Origin: Leeia speluncae
GTDB taxonomy: Bacteria; Pseudomonadota; Gammaproteobacteria; Burkholderiales; Leeiaceae
Length of the DNA: 64,000 nucleotides
Direction of reading: 5' to 3'
NCBI RefSeq assembly: GCF_020564625.1
Contig: NZ_JAJBZT010000008.1
Coordinates: 84,196-148,195 of the forward strand
Of the stretch, positions 1 through 8,407 are shown piece after piece (position 1 is the stretch's first letter; every line of letters begins with the position of its first letter). Position numbers and translations under genes: made by a program. A model generated the notes under the pieces. It saw nothing but the letters and a program-made list of their open reading frames with translations. It was not told the DNA's origin and made no database searches.

Positions 1-1446
1 CTAGCCAGTTGCCAACGCGAAGCCAAAAATAGCTTTGGGGATGATCAAGTCCTCATCGAGAAATATATCAGCCCCGCTCGACATATCGAAATCCAAGTGT
101 TTGGCGATCAGCATGGGAATGTCGTTTACCTGCAAGAAAGAGATTGCTCGGTTCAACGCCGTCATCAAAAAGTATTAGAAGAAGCCCCCGCACCCGGTAT
201 GACGTCTGAACGCAGAAAAGCGATGGGTGAAGCCGCCGTTGCCGCCGCCAAAGCCGTGAACTACCAAGGAGCGGGGACAGTAGAGTTTATTGTTGGCCCG
301 AGTGGCGACTTTTATTTTATGGAAATGAATACCCGCCTGCAGGTAGAGCACCCCGTTACCGAAATGATCACCGGCTTAGATCTCGTCGAGTGGCAACTAA
401 AAGTAGTTGCCGGTCTACCGCTGCCACTTAGCCAAGCCGAGATACCACTAAATGGGCATGCCATCGAAGCGCGTATCTACGCAGAAGACCCAAGCGCCGG
501 TTTCTTACCGTCAATTGGTCATCTACACTGGGTATCGCTCCCTGCTGCAAGCGATACTATCCGAGTGGATACGGGCGTAGAAACGGGTGACGAAATATCC
601 CCATTTTATGATCCGATGATTGCCAAATTAATCGTTTGGGGGGAGGATAGAACCACCGCGCTCACTAGGCTGAAAGAGGCGATTGCGAATTATCGCGTTG
701 TTGGGGTAAAGCACAATTTACCTTTTTTATATGCATTAGCGAGTTCGGACGATTTTTCTACCGCTAACTTATCCACTAGTCTTATCGAAGCAAATCAGGC
801 AAGCCTATTGCCGACGCAGATTGCACTATCAGAAGCGGTCATTTGCCAATTAGCAATTGCCCATTTTTATTACCAAAGACAACAAACCACGAATTCCCCG
901 TGGCAAATGGGAGATGATTGGCGCAATAGCGGCGAGTTTTCTCAAACCATTACGCTGTGTTTTTCTCAACCCACCCAACAAACAGTATCGGTATCACTGA
1001 AAAAAGAAGCGGATGGGGTCGTTGCCCTCTTTGGGGGGACTTCCATATTGGCTAGTGTGAAATGGCAAGATCAGAGAGGGGAAATACAGCTTTCGGCATC
1101 TTATCGCTATCCTGTGTATCGTTTTGGCAGTAGCTATCATTATTGGCAGGGGGCAAACCAATATGTGATGACGCCAGAAGACCCGATGGCGATTGCCCAA
1201 ACCGTAGAAGCCGCAGGTGGGCTACATGCGCCAATGCCAGGCAAAATAATAGCGCATTTAGCCAAACCCGGAAGTACCGTAAAAAAAGGACAACCGTTAC
1301 TAATCCTAGAAGCCATGAAAATGGAACACACCATTACCTCACCAAATGATGGGGTACTAGAAGCCTATTGTTATGACGTGGGCGAACAAATCACCGCCGA
1401 TGTCTTGTTGGTGCAATTGCTAGCAGAGGGTGAAAAAAATGGATAA
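1..1446 (+). CDS. liuD: Methylcrotonyl-CoA carboxylase biotin-containing (alpha) subunit, 5'-truncated by the window
   Basis: The frame is open from base 1 and gives 481 residues, so roughly the first 180 residues of a usual 660-residue protein lie outside the window. The biotin carboxylase signature MEMNTRLQVEHPV is seen at about residue 110, followed by the carboxylase C-terminal region. A biotinyl domain at the end carries the biotin-accepting lysine in EAMKMEH. Known role of the family: ATP-dependent carboxylation of biotin for conversion of 3-methylcrotonyl-CoA to 3-methylglutaconyl-CoA in leucine and isovalerate breakdown. The next gene is an HMG-CoA lyase, the last step of the same route, overlapping by 8 bases, which separates this protein from propionyl-CoA or acetyl-CoA carboxylases. 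The carboxyltransferase (beta) subunit is presumably upstream of the window. Confidence 0.9.
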   Translation, partial: LASCQREAKNSFGDDQVLIEKYISPARHIEIQVFGDQHGNVVYLQERDCSVQRRHQKVLEEAPAPGMTSERRKAMGEAAVAAAKAVNYQGAGTVEFIVGPSGDFYFMEMNTRLQVEHPVTEMITGLDLVEWQLKVVAGLPLPLSQAEIPLNGHAIEARIYAEDPSAGFLPSIGHLHWVSLPAASDTIRVDTGVETGDEISPFYDPMIAKLIVWGEDRTTALTRLKEAIANYRVVGVKHNLPFLYALASSDDFSTANLSTSLIEANQASLLPTQIALSEAVICQLAIAHFYYQRQQTTNSPWQMGDDWRNSGEFSQTITLCFSQPTQQTVSVSLKKEADGVVALFGGTSILASVKWQDQRGEIQLSASYRYPVYRFGSSYHYWQGANQYVMTPEDPMAIAQTVEAAGGLHAPMPGKIIAHLAKPGSTVKKGQPLLILEAMKMEHTITSPNDGVLEAYCYDVGEQITADVLLVQLLAEGEKNG

Positions 1447-2338
1447 TCCTAAAGTAAACATCGTCGAAGTAGGCCCAAGAGATGGCCTACAAAATGAAAC
1501 CACTAGCATCGCAACAGAAACGAAACTCGAACTCATACAACGCCTAGCTGGTGCTGGGCTGAAAACCATCGAAGCCACCGCCTTTGTTTCACCAAAACGT
1601 ATTCCGCAAATGGCAGATAACCAAGCGGTGATGGCCGGGTTAGACCTAAATGCCGATATCCGTTACCCTGTGTTGGTCCCAAATTTACAAGGGTTAGAAG
1701 CCGCAATCGAAGCCGGCGCGAAAGAAATCGCCATTTTTACGGCAACCTCAGATAGTTTTACCCAAAAGAATATTCAATGCACCGTTGCAGAATCTATTCA
1801 ACGGTTTATACCAGTGATTAACGAATGCTTGCGCCACAATATCGCCATTCGAGGCTACCTTTCAACGGTGATCGATTGCCCCTATGAAGGCCCCATTACC
1901 CCCGCCAGAACTGCAGACATTGCCCAACAATTACTAGATTTAGGCTGCTACCAAATTAGCCTAGGCGATACCATCGGCACCGGCACGCCAGAACGTGTCA
2001 AAAGAATGCTTGTCACCGTCCAAAAAAACATCCCCGCCAAATTACTCGCTGGCCATTTTCACGATACCTACGGCATGGGCATTGCCAATATCTATGCCGC
2101 ATGGCAAATGGGCATCACCACGTTTGATGCTTCTGTGGGCGGCCTAGGCGGCTGCCCCTACGCACCGGGCGCTAGCGGCAATGTCGCAACAGAAGATGTG
2201 CTATGGCTAATGCAAGGGTTAGGCGTAGAAACCGGCGTAGACCTAGATCAAATCGTCCAAACCGCGTTATGGATCTCCCACCAGCTGGGACGGCCATTGG
2301 GGAGTAAAACGGGTAGGGCGAGGGCGATTACTGAATAA
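1439..2338 (+). CDS. liuE: Hydroxymethylglutaryl-CoA lyase
   Basis: This cytosolic lyase splits HMG-CoA into acetoacetate and acetyl-CoA, the final step of leucine degradation. It shows the N-terminal GPRDGLQNE motif, the metal-binding GHFHDTYG motif and the active-site loop GLGGCPYAPGASGN, with the catalytic cysteine in GGCPYA. The ATG at 1439 is preferred over an in-frame GTG at 1430: GAGG at 1426-1429 is well spaced for 1439 but abuts 1430. The resulting 299 residues match the usual family length. The start overlaps the end of the preceding carboxylase gene, indicating translational coupling in one operon. Confidence 0.93.
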   Translation: MDNPKVNIVEVGPRDGLQNETTSIATETKLELIQRLAGAGLKTIEATAFVSPKRIPQMADNQAVMAGLDLNADIRYPVLVPNLQGLEAAIEAGAKEIAIFTATSDSFTQKNIQCTVAESIQRFIPVINECLRHNIAIRGYLSTVIDCPYEGPITPARTADIAQQLLDLGCYQISLGDTIGTGTPERVKRMLVTVQKNIPAKLLAGHFHDTYGMGIANIYAAWQMGITTFDASVGGLGGCPYAPGASGNVATEDVLWLMQGLGVETGVDLDQIVQTALWISHQLGRPLGSKTGRARAITE

Positions 2339-2379
2339 TTTCAATAGAGAACTGCAACTATCATCATCAATCTATAACT

Positions 2380-2410
2380 ACGCACGCCGTAAACGCGTGC
2401 GTTTGTTATC
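2380..2410 (+). terminator. Probable terminator of the leucine-catabolism operon
   Basis: An 8-bp perfect inverted repeat, ACGCACGC at 2380-2387 and GCGTGCGT at 2395-2402, with a 7-base loop and a short T-rich tail (TTTGTTAT). It lies 42 bases past the lyase stop codon. The T-tract is short, so efficiency is uncertain. Confidence 0.55.
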
Positions 2411-2654
2411 CCATCAGCCAGCGACTGATTCCACTATTGTTCTAAATTTTACATTTAGTACGCCTTAGTAGCGTGCATCAACTATTTCTTGTTTCAAGAT
2501 GATTTTCATGTCAATCAAGCTTACAAAAATTTACTTGACATGAAAGGTCAAATTTTGGTCGAATCTGTTTTATGCAATATAAATATGCTATGAAAATTTA
2601 TTTGGTGATAAAGAGATTTATCGTTCGCTGTCTAGATTTACCCCTATCACCCCT
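2411..2654. other. Gene-free AT-rich stretch with one long inverted repeat
   Basis: No convincing ORF is seen. The base composition shifts to AT-rich here and stays so to about 5.5 kb, which marks the left edge of the accessory patch. The only clear structure is an 11-bp perfect inverted repeat, TTTCATGTCAA (2504-2514) and TTGACATGAAA (2535-2545), separated by 20 bases. It has no T-run, so it is either a protein-binding site or a leader hairpin. Confidence 0.5.
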
Positions 2655-3557
2655 GTGAAAAAAGCAATCATGTTTAAAAATTTAAAATCTAAAAGGCTGA
2701 CTATATCGGGATTAATAATTTATAAATACTTCTGTATGAATATTTATGAAAATTTCAAAGATTATAGATGGATTTTATGGTTTTCTTCAATTCTTGCTTT
2801 TGTTGCTTTAGATGTTGTTAGTGCGGTATTTGTTTTTTGTGTAGGATCTTTGTTTTTTAATTGTAAGTATAATTACTTTGTATTTATTGTTTGGGTTTTA
2901 ATTGGATGTGTTTTTGTAAATTGGCATTTAGTGTTTTTGTTTGTGTTTATGTTTTCCTGTTTTTGTTATTCAAGTAATAAAAGAGTTTCTTTTTTGTTTG
3001 CTAAATTGTCAATATTCGTTTTTTTGTTTGATGATATATATGCTTTTGAGCAAAAAATCCCTGAAAAGAATGAGGTTGTAATTGTTGATGGTAAATACTT
3101 AAATTCAACGATTTTGATAAATAAAAAAAACGATTATGGAATTTCTATAGTTGATAAAAATGGAAAAATTCATGATTGTACGTGTAAGCTTCTAGGCGAT
3201 TACAATTGCTTAAGAACGTATGCCAGTCAACATATAGATACTATAAAAAATTTAGATATAGAACTGGAAAAACAGCACTCTGCAGATATTGCAATGCTAC
3301 GTTGGCTATCTGGAAAAAAAGGAGAGGTTTGGATGTATCCAAGTAGCCAAACGCTTCGTTCAGGGTATGCTTGCTATCAAATATCTAGTAGAGGAGTTGT
3401 ATATCGTTCATACGAACAATCAATAGTTGGCTATATGAGAGCAAAAAGTAATGTTGGAATTTATTTAATCATTATTTGGTCTGTTTTGGATTCTTTATAT
3501 ATATTTTATATGCTGTTTAATAAATTAATAAGAGTTAAAGCAAGTAGTCAATTTTAA
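2655..3557 (+). CDS. Unrecognised multi-pass membrane protein, AT-rich
   Basis: I do not recognise this 300-residue protein. Strongly hydrophobic, phenylalanine-rich segments at about residues 38-60, 70-90 and 95-125 look like membrane helices. A polar middle region of about 130-265 contains a clustered pair of cysteines (DCTCKL) and another in YNCLR. One more hydrophobic helix lies near residues 268-290. The start is uncertain: GTG at 2655 has no good ribosome-binding site, and in-frame ATGs at 2670 and 2736 are alternatives. The ATG at 2736 would place the first helix close to the N-terminus. Codon use is much more AT-rich than the flanking metabolic genes, suggesting acquired DNA. It precedes two paralogous membrane-anchored proteins on the same strand. 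Confidence 0.55.
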   Translation: MKKAIMFKNLKSKRLTISGLIIYKYFCMNIYENFKDYRWILWFSSILAFVALDVVSAVFVFCVGSLFFNCKYNYFVFIVWVLIGCVFVNWHLVFLFVFMFSCFCYSSNKRVSFLFAKLSIFVFLFDDIYAFEQKIPEKNEVVIVDGKYLNSTILINKKNDYGISIVDKNGKIHDCTCKLLGDYNCLRTYASQHIDTIKNLDIELEKQHSADIAMLRWLSGKKGEVWMYPSSQTLRSGYACYQISSRGVVYRSYEQSIVGYMRAKSNVGIYLIIIWSVLDSLYIFYMLFNKLIRVKASSQF

Positions 3558-3601
3558 AAATTTTCGTGGAAATATGTATTTTATTGTGATTGTTAATGTA
3601 A

Positions 3602-4387
3602 ATGGAAAGTAAATTTAAAATAATGTTAACGGTAGTTTTGGTGAGTGTTTTTGTACTTTGGCTACTAGGGCTTGGTGCAATAGAATACAATAAAACTGGC
3701 CGTTGCTACAAGGATAACCGAGTGCTAAGTGATGATGAATTGAAGGCTCGATGGTTTAGGTATTTAATAAAGAAAAAAATGGAAGAAATAAGAGATGATT
3801 ATGTTGACTCTAGACGTCTAAAGTTTTTTATTGTAAATAAAACCTTAGGTTTTGATGATCAAATTACGCTTATTAAAAATAAACAGGTTTTTGATTTTAA
3901 TGGAATTGGGAAGAAAGAAGTAAAAGAAGATGAAGATATAGATAAAATTGGGGATGATAGTATAAAAAATGGGGTTTCATTTATCGTTCAGGATCCGATT
4001 AACTTTTTTTCATTTGCTAATTCTGAAGACATCAAAATATATAATTTGAAGAATAACAAAAAAATTTTTAATGGGATAATAAAAAAATACGAAGAAAAAA
4101 CAAAATATAATTTTAATGATTTATTATTGCATAATAATGAACGTTTTTTTTCTGAAATGTATGTATATCATTATAGGTATGGAAAAACGTATCTTGAATA
4201 TGAAAAGATCAAAGATGATAGCGATGATAAATATCATAATAAGAAATTGGATCAATTGATTGTTGATATGGTTGAAGATGTAAATGATTCTAGGATAGTT
4301 TACGATAATTTAAGTGTGAATGGTCCAAATGTATATTATGTCGTAGGGGCTTGTGGCAATTCTGTTTTGGATTATGTGTTGTATTAA
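3602..4387 (+). CDS. Membrane-anchored hypothetical protein, tandem paralogue A
   Basis: A 261-residue protein with one N-terminal hydrophobic segment (about residues 7-27) that would act as a signal anchor, then a charged, lysine- and aspartate-rich domain. The segment after the anchor, EYNKTGRCYKDNRVL, is nearly identical in the next gene, as are the opening residues. Both proteins also share a hydrophobic DP.NFFSF motif in the middle and a cysteine near the C-terminus (ACGNS versus TCGDF). The two genes are therefore a diverged tandem duplication. The function is unknown. Composition is strongly AT-rich. Tandem anchored paralogues are sometimes immunity-type proteins, but nothing here proves that. 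Confidence 0.6.
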   Translation: MESKFKIMLTVVLVSVFVLWLLGLGAIEYNKTGRCYKDNRVLSDDELKARWFRYLIKKKMEEIRDDYVDSRRLKFFIVNKTLGFDDQITLIKNKQVFDFNGIGKKEVKEDEDIDKIGDDSIKNGVSFIVQDPINFFSFANSEDIKIYNLKNNKKIFNGIIKKYEEKTKYNFNDLLLHNNERFFSEMYVYHYRYGKTYLEYEKIKDDSDDKYHNKKLDQLIVDMVEDVNDSRIVYDNLSVNGPNVYYVVGACGNSVLDYVLY

Positions 4388-4541
4388 CTATTGTGGTGTT
4401 TCATATTCGACGCCTATCCACATAAATTAGACATAATTATATATTTGAGTTTTCTTGATGTGTTTTACTACCTTTTTAGAGATTGTATCTAAGTATCTAT
4501 ATGATGATACATAGTCTTAAATATGTAATTTTGGAGCCTAA

Positions 4542-5321
4542 GTGAAAAATAAATTTAAAATAATAATAACGGTAATTTTTGGTTTTATTTTTGCAATTTG
4601 GCTGTTAGCACTTGGTTCAATTGAATATAATAAAACTGGTCGTTGCTATAAAGATAACCGTGTATTAGGTCCAAATGAGTTAAGATCTAGATGGATTAAA
4701 ACTTATTACAAAGATAGCATTGATGGCTTCAGAGATGATTTTCCTGATTTTAATCGATTGGAATTCTATCTGGTTGGTGAGTACATTGATTTTGATAAAA
4801 AAATTGACTTGGTAAAAAAGGGGAATGTTTTTAAATTTAATGGTTTGCGCAAAATAAGAATAAAAAGCTCTGGTGATATAGATGAAATTAAGAATGATGC
4901 TTTTTTTGAAAAAAGCACATTGATTATTGTTGATCCGCTAAATTTTTTTTCTTTCATTTCATTGGGTGATGATGAGATATTGGATGTCAATAGTAATGTT
5001 GAATTAAAAAAACGTTATGATAAATTGAATTTTATTGGTGATTTTTATGAGGGTTTATATAAATCTAAGTCTAGATATGTTGTAAGGTCACCTTATAGTG
5101 ATAGTTATGATTTTAATGGATTTCGTGATGATCATGGTGTTATTACAAATTTTCATAAAGAAAGAGTACGTCACTTAGATTTCGAAAGATGGGTCAATAT
5201 TAAGGTGTCACAAATAAACGAAAGAAGAATATCGAAAAATGAAATCACGAAATTTGGAGGTGTGTACTATGTTTTGTCAACATGTGGTGATTTTTATTCT
5301 GGTTTTGTAATTAACAAATAA
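4542..5321 (+). CDS. Membrane-anchored hypothetical protein, tandem paralogue B
   Basis: A 259-residue paralogue of the gene ending at 4387. It has the same N-terminal anchor (about residues 7-27), the same EYNKTGRCYKDNRVL block, and a matching D(P)LNFFSF motif. Similarity drops in the C-terminal half. The start is GTG at 4542, supported by GGAG at 4533-4536 with a 5-base spacer. The 154-base gap between the two paralogues is AT-rich and holds no ORF. The function is not recognised. Confidence 0.6.
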   Translation: MKNKFKIIITVIFGFIFAIWLLALGSIEYNKTGRCYKDNRVLGPNELRSRWIKTYYKDSIDGFRDDFPDFNRLEFYLVGEYIDFDKKIDLVKKGNVFKFNGLRKIRIKSSGDIDEIKNDAFFEKSTLIIVDPLNFFSFISLGDDEILDVNSNVELKKRYDKLNFIGDFYEGLYKSKSRYVVRSPYSDSYDFNGFRDDHGVITNFHKERVRHLDFERWVNIKVSQINERRISKNEITKFGGVYYVLSTCGDFYSGFVINK

Positions 5322-5345
5322 AATTAAAAAATTATAAGGTTTTTT

Positions 5346-5537
5346 ATGAATTTTCCAACTGCAGTGCAGATTGTGTCAAAGTATTTGTATGGTGAATTTT
5401 CCATTCCTAATAATATTGATCGTGAATCAATCATTAGGAATGAAGAGTCATCTTCAATAGATGTAAATATGGCTGATTTCATGAGTATTGGAGGCGGTCG
5501 ATTCATAAAATCTAGTAATTTTAAGATGGTTAGTTAG
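5346..5537 (+). CDS. Small hypothetical protein (63 aa)
   Basis: A 63-codon ORF opens 24 bases after paralogue B. An AAGG motif lies about eight bases before its ATG, and an excellent terminator follows the ORF, so it would be the last gene of the AT-rich unit. It is not hydrophobic and lacks a signal peptide. A glycine-rich ADFMSIGGGRF stretch lies near the C-terminus. I do not recognise it. It may instead be the remnant of a longer gene. Confidence 0.4.
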   Translation: MNFPTAVQIVSKYLYGEFSIPNNIDRESIIRNEESSSIDVNMADFMSIGGGRFIKSSNFKMVS

Positions 5538-5571
5538 TGAGTTTTTGTACACTTTTATTGCGGTGTAACCT

Positions 5572-5605
5572 AAAAGCGACAAGCACGCACTTGTCGCTTT
5601 TTTTT
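5572..5605. terminator. Strong bidirectional rho-independent terminator
   Basis: A 12-bp perfect stem, AAAAGCGACAAG (5572-5583) and CTTGTCGCTTTT (5590-5601), with loop CACGCA and T/A runs on both sides. It separates the plus-strand AT-rich island from the minus-strand alcohol dehydrogenase and can serve both. Confidence 0.9.
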
Positions 5606-5619
5606 GAAACTACACTTTG

Positions 5620-6666
5620 TTAGATGGTGCTTAAGTCCAATACAAAGCGGTATTTCACATCGCTCTTTAACATGCGTTCATAGGCTTTATTGATGTAATT
5701 CATTGGGATGATTTCAATATCGGAAACAATGTCATGTTTCGCGCAGAAATCTAGCATTTCTTGGGTTTCTTTAATGCCCCCAATAAGTGAGCCTGCCAAG
5801 CTGCGGCGTTTTAGAATTAATCCAAATACATTCGGTGAGGGATGTGGCTCTGCTGGCGCGCCAACCATGGTCATGGTGCAACCTGTTTTTAGCAGGTTAA
5901 GAAATGGATCAAGTGAATGCGGGGCAGCGACGGTATTTAAAATAAAGTCTAATTTGCTTGCGTAAGCAGCCATTTGATCTGGGTCGGTAGAAATGCAGAC
6001 CTCATCCGCCCCCAAGCGTTTTGCATCTGCCACTTTACTTTGTGAGGTGGTGAATAAAACCACTTCAGCACCCATGGCATGTGCGATTTTCACAGCCATA
6101 TGGCCTAAACCACCTAATCCGACGATACCTACTTTTTTGCCGGGCCCAGTTCCCCAGCGTTTTAGCGGGGAGTAGGTGGTAATGCCTGCACAAAGTAGTG
6201 GCGCAACAGCGGCGAGTTGGGATTCAGAATGCGATACATGCAGCACAAAGTCCGATTTCACAATAATGCGTTGCGAATAACCGCCAAAGGTGTTTTCACC
6301 GCCAAATAACGGGCCATTATAGGTGCCGGTGAAGCCATTTTCACAAAATTGTTCTTCCCCTTCTTCACATGGATTGCAGTGGCCACAACTATCTACCATG
6401 CAGCCAACCCCTGCAATGTCACCTACTTTAAATTGGCTTACTTCATTACCAACGGCGGTAACTTTACCGACAATTTCGTGCCCCGGTACTGATGGGTAAA
6501 GGGTGTTGTACCACTCGTTGCGGGCGGTATGTAAATCAGAGTGGCACACACCACAATAAAGAATATCAATCTGAACATCGTCAGGGTTTAACGCTCGGCG
6601 TTCAAATGTAAATGGGACAAGTGGGCTATGCTGATCTAACGCGGCGTATGATTTTACGGTGCTCAT
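5620..6666 (-). CDS. Zinc-dependent NAD(P) alcohol dehydrogenase (YahK/cinnamyl-alcohol dehydrogenase type)
   Basis: A 348-residue medium-chain dehydrogenase that interconverts alcohols or aldehydes and NAD(P)(H). The catalytic zinc motif CGVCHSDLH and GHE are seen, then the structural zinc cysteines in DSCGHCNPCEEGEEQFC. The nucleotide-binding loop is GLGGLGHMAVKIA at about residue 180. The length matches YahK-type aldehyde reductases. The ATG at 6666 is chosen because AAAGGAG lies just upstream; a longer ORF to 6729 has no such site. It is divergent from an AraC regulator 200 bases away, a pairing that suggests local induction, perhaps by reactive aldehydes. The natural substrate is not determined. 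Confidence 0.88.
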   Translation of the reverse strand: MSTVKSYAALDQHSPLVPFTFERRALNPDDVQIDILYCGVCHSDLHTARNEWYNTLYPSVPGHEIVGKVTAVGNEVSQFKVGDIAGVGCMVDSCGHCNPCEEGEEQFCENGFTGTYNGPLFGGENTFGGYSQRIIVKSDFVLHVSHSESQLAAVAPLLCAGITTYSPLKRWGTGPGKKVGIVGLGGLGHMAVKIAHAMGAEVVLFTTSQSKVADAKRLGADEVCISTDPDQMAAYASKLDFILNTVAAPHSLDPFLNLLKTGCTMTMVGAPAEPHPSPNVFGLILKRRSLAGSLIGGIKETQEMLDFCAKHDIVSDIEIIPMNYINKAYERMLKSDVKYRFVLDLSTI

Positions 6667-6866
6667 GACGGCTCCTTTGTTGATTGGTTTTTCAGCCAAT
6701 AGCATCGCGCTTATTTGGTTTGATTGCATATCCTAAACCTCTCGGTTTATTGCCTAATCCTCCAAATTCTGTTGGAAATATGTGTGGACCGCTTGCGCGC
6801 GAGAGGATATCTGGCAGAATCGTTTTACGATGCAATCGGGTAATTCAATGGGTAAAGGGATAAGAC

Positions 6867-7805
6867 ATGGGGTTTGAGTCGGTTCTTAATCAGACACTAA
6901 TTCATTCTGTTAGCAAACGCTCTGTGGGAAAAGAGGATGTGGCTACTGCAGTAGAAGATCTATTCCTTTTTCGGCGTGAAGCCCCCACCGATCCTTGTGT
7001 TTGCATGGTGGAGTCTAGTGTAGTGTTTGTGTTACAAGGCGCAAAGCAGATGATATTGGGTGACGATGCGTTTATGTATAACCGCCAGCACTTTTTAATA
7101 ACCTCGCTCGATTTACCCGCCTCTACACAAGTAATAGAAGCAAGTCCATCGCTTCCTTGTTTGGGGTTTGTCTTTAAATTAGATTTTCATCTGATTGCCC
7201 AATTATTGGCAGAAGGTTGCCCTGTGTCTAATGAAATAGGGGCTTCCCAAGCGGGAATGGATGTCGGCACAGTTACCACGCCGTTACTAGATGCATTTCG
7301 CCGTCTGTTTGAATTATTAGATGATCAGGCGTCTATTCCTATCCTGGCCCCGCTAATTAAACGCGAAATTCACTACCGATTATTACTTTCGGATCAATCT
7401 TTCCGCTTACGCCAGATGGCTGCGGTTGGCAGCCATAGTCAGCGAATTGCGAAAGTGATTGATTGGTTAAAGCAAAACTTTATGCATCCGCTACAGATTA
7501 GTGAATTAGCCGATAGCATTCAGATGAGTACTTCTAGCCTACATTTTCATTTCAAACGGCAAACCCTCATGAGCCCGTTGCAATACCAAAAATGGCTACG
7601 CCTAACCGAAGCACGCCGCTTAATGTTAAACGATAAGATAGATGCCGCTGCAGCTGCTTTTAAAGTAGGGTACGAAAGCCCCTCTCAATTTAGCCGAGAA
7701 TACAGCCGGCTTTTTGGTGCGCCACCCAAAAAAGATATTGAAACCTTGTATTTACGGAGTTCGTCAGGGCTACCTTCCGCTGCTTTCTCCCCTCTGGCGC
7801 AATAG
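6867..7805 (+). CDS. AraC-family transcriptional regulator
   Basis: A 312-residue regulator. Residues of about 20-190 form the AraC N-terminal ligand or dimerisation domain typical of the group often found beside alcohol dehydrogenases. Residues of about 195-295 carry two helix-turn-helix motifs, the first in ISELADSIQMSTSSLHFHFK and the second near KVGYESPSQFSREYSRLFG. The start ATG at 6867 follows AAAGGGA at 6854-6860. It is transcribed divergently from the alcohol dehydrogenase and probably controls it and itself from the shared 200-base region. No operator could be assigned by eye. Confidence 0.88.
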   Translation: MGFESVLNQTLIHSVSKRSVGKEDVATAVEDLFLFRREAPTDPCVCMVESSVVFVLQGAKQMILGDDAFMYNRQHFLITSLDLPASTQVIEASPSLPCLGFVFKLDFHLIAQLLAEGCPVSNEIGASQAGMDVGTVTTPLLDAFRRLFELLDDQASIPILAPLIKREIHYRLLLSDQSFRLRQMAAVGSHSQRIAKVIDWLKQNFMHPLQISELADSIQMSTSSLHFHFKRQTLMSPLQYQKWLRLTEARRLMLNDKIDAAAAAFKVGYESPSQFSREYSRLFGAPPKKDIETLYLRSSSGLPSAAFSPLAQ

Positions 7806-7921
7806 TTTTTTAGCTTGATGAATGAAGTGGGTATCGCATGTGGGTAAAAGAATTTACTCATTAAAAGCTAAATGTCATAAAATGATGGTGTTTTTATATT
7901 TACTCATCACATTTATATATT

Positions 7922-8335
7922 ATGAAAAAACTGCTTAACTCTTTATCTGCAATCGCTTTGCTGGCGTTGTCAGTCTCTTCTTCTGCTGCTTGTTTAGACA
8001 ACATTCAACTGGCTACCATCCAAAGTAAAATCGAGCAATTGAACTCATCTTACAAAGACGTGCCATCTTCCATTCAATGCAACAGGACTAAAAATGCTGC
8101 TGAAAAGAAAATTTGCGGCAATAAAACGCTAGCGGCGATGGAAGTACTAGATACAAAAGCGTATGTCTATGCAACGGAAAATGCGACCGGTTCAGAAGTG
8201 AACCATCAAAAATGGAAAGACGATGCGTGGATTAAATCGACTAGAAACCGCTGTTCGACAGAAGAATGCATCTGTAAAAACTTATCTGAACATACCAATG
8301 ATTCATTGGGTGGTGAATCACCATACAAGAAATAA
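7922..8335 (+). CDS. LprI-like secreted protein (lysozyme-inhibitor-like domain)
   Basis: A 137-residue exported protein with a signal peptide of about 22 residues (hydrophobic ALLALSVSSSAA, cleavage near AAC). The mature part has several cysteines spaced like LprI-type domains: SIQCNRTKNAAEKKICGNKTLAAMEVLD, then a tryptophan region and RNRCSTEECICK. In that family the domain occurs in periplasmic or surface proteins, some of which inhibit lysozyme. Inhibition here is inferred only from the fold. The ribosome-binding site is weak. It ends before an inverted repeat shared with the converging gene. Confidence 0.6.
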   Translation: MKKLLNSLSAIALLALSVSSSAACLDNIQLATIQSKIEQLNSSYKDVPSSIQCNRTKNAAEKKICGNKTLAAMEVLDTKAYVYATENATGSEVNHQKWKDDAWIKSTRNRCSTEECICKNLSEHTNDSLGGESPYKK

Positions 8336-8352
8336 ATAGAACTACCCACCAA

Positions 8353-8406
8353 AACAAGTAGCATTAGATTTTGCTTCTAATTGTATCTTGATGCTACTTG
8401 TTGTCT
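8353..8406. terminator. Convergent-gene inverted repeat, probable terminator
   Basis: A 12-bp perfect inverted repeat, AACAAGTAGCAT (8353-8364) and ATGCTACTTGTT (8391-8402), with a 26-base loop and a TTTT tract just after. It lies between the converging LprI-like gene and the PAS-GGDEF-EAL gene. The loop is long for a rho-independent terminator, so this is tentative. Confidence 0.5.
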
Positions 8407-8407
8407 T

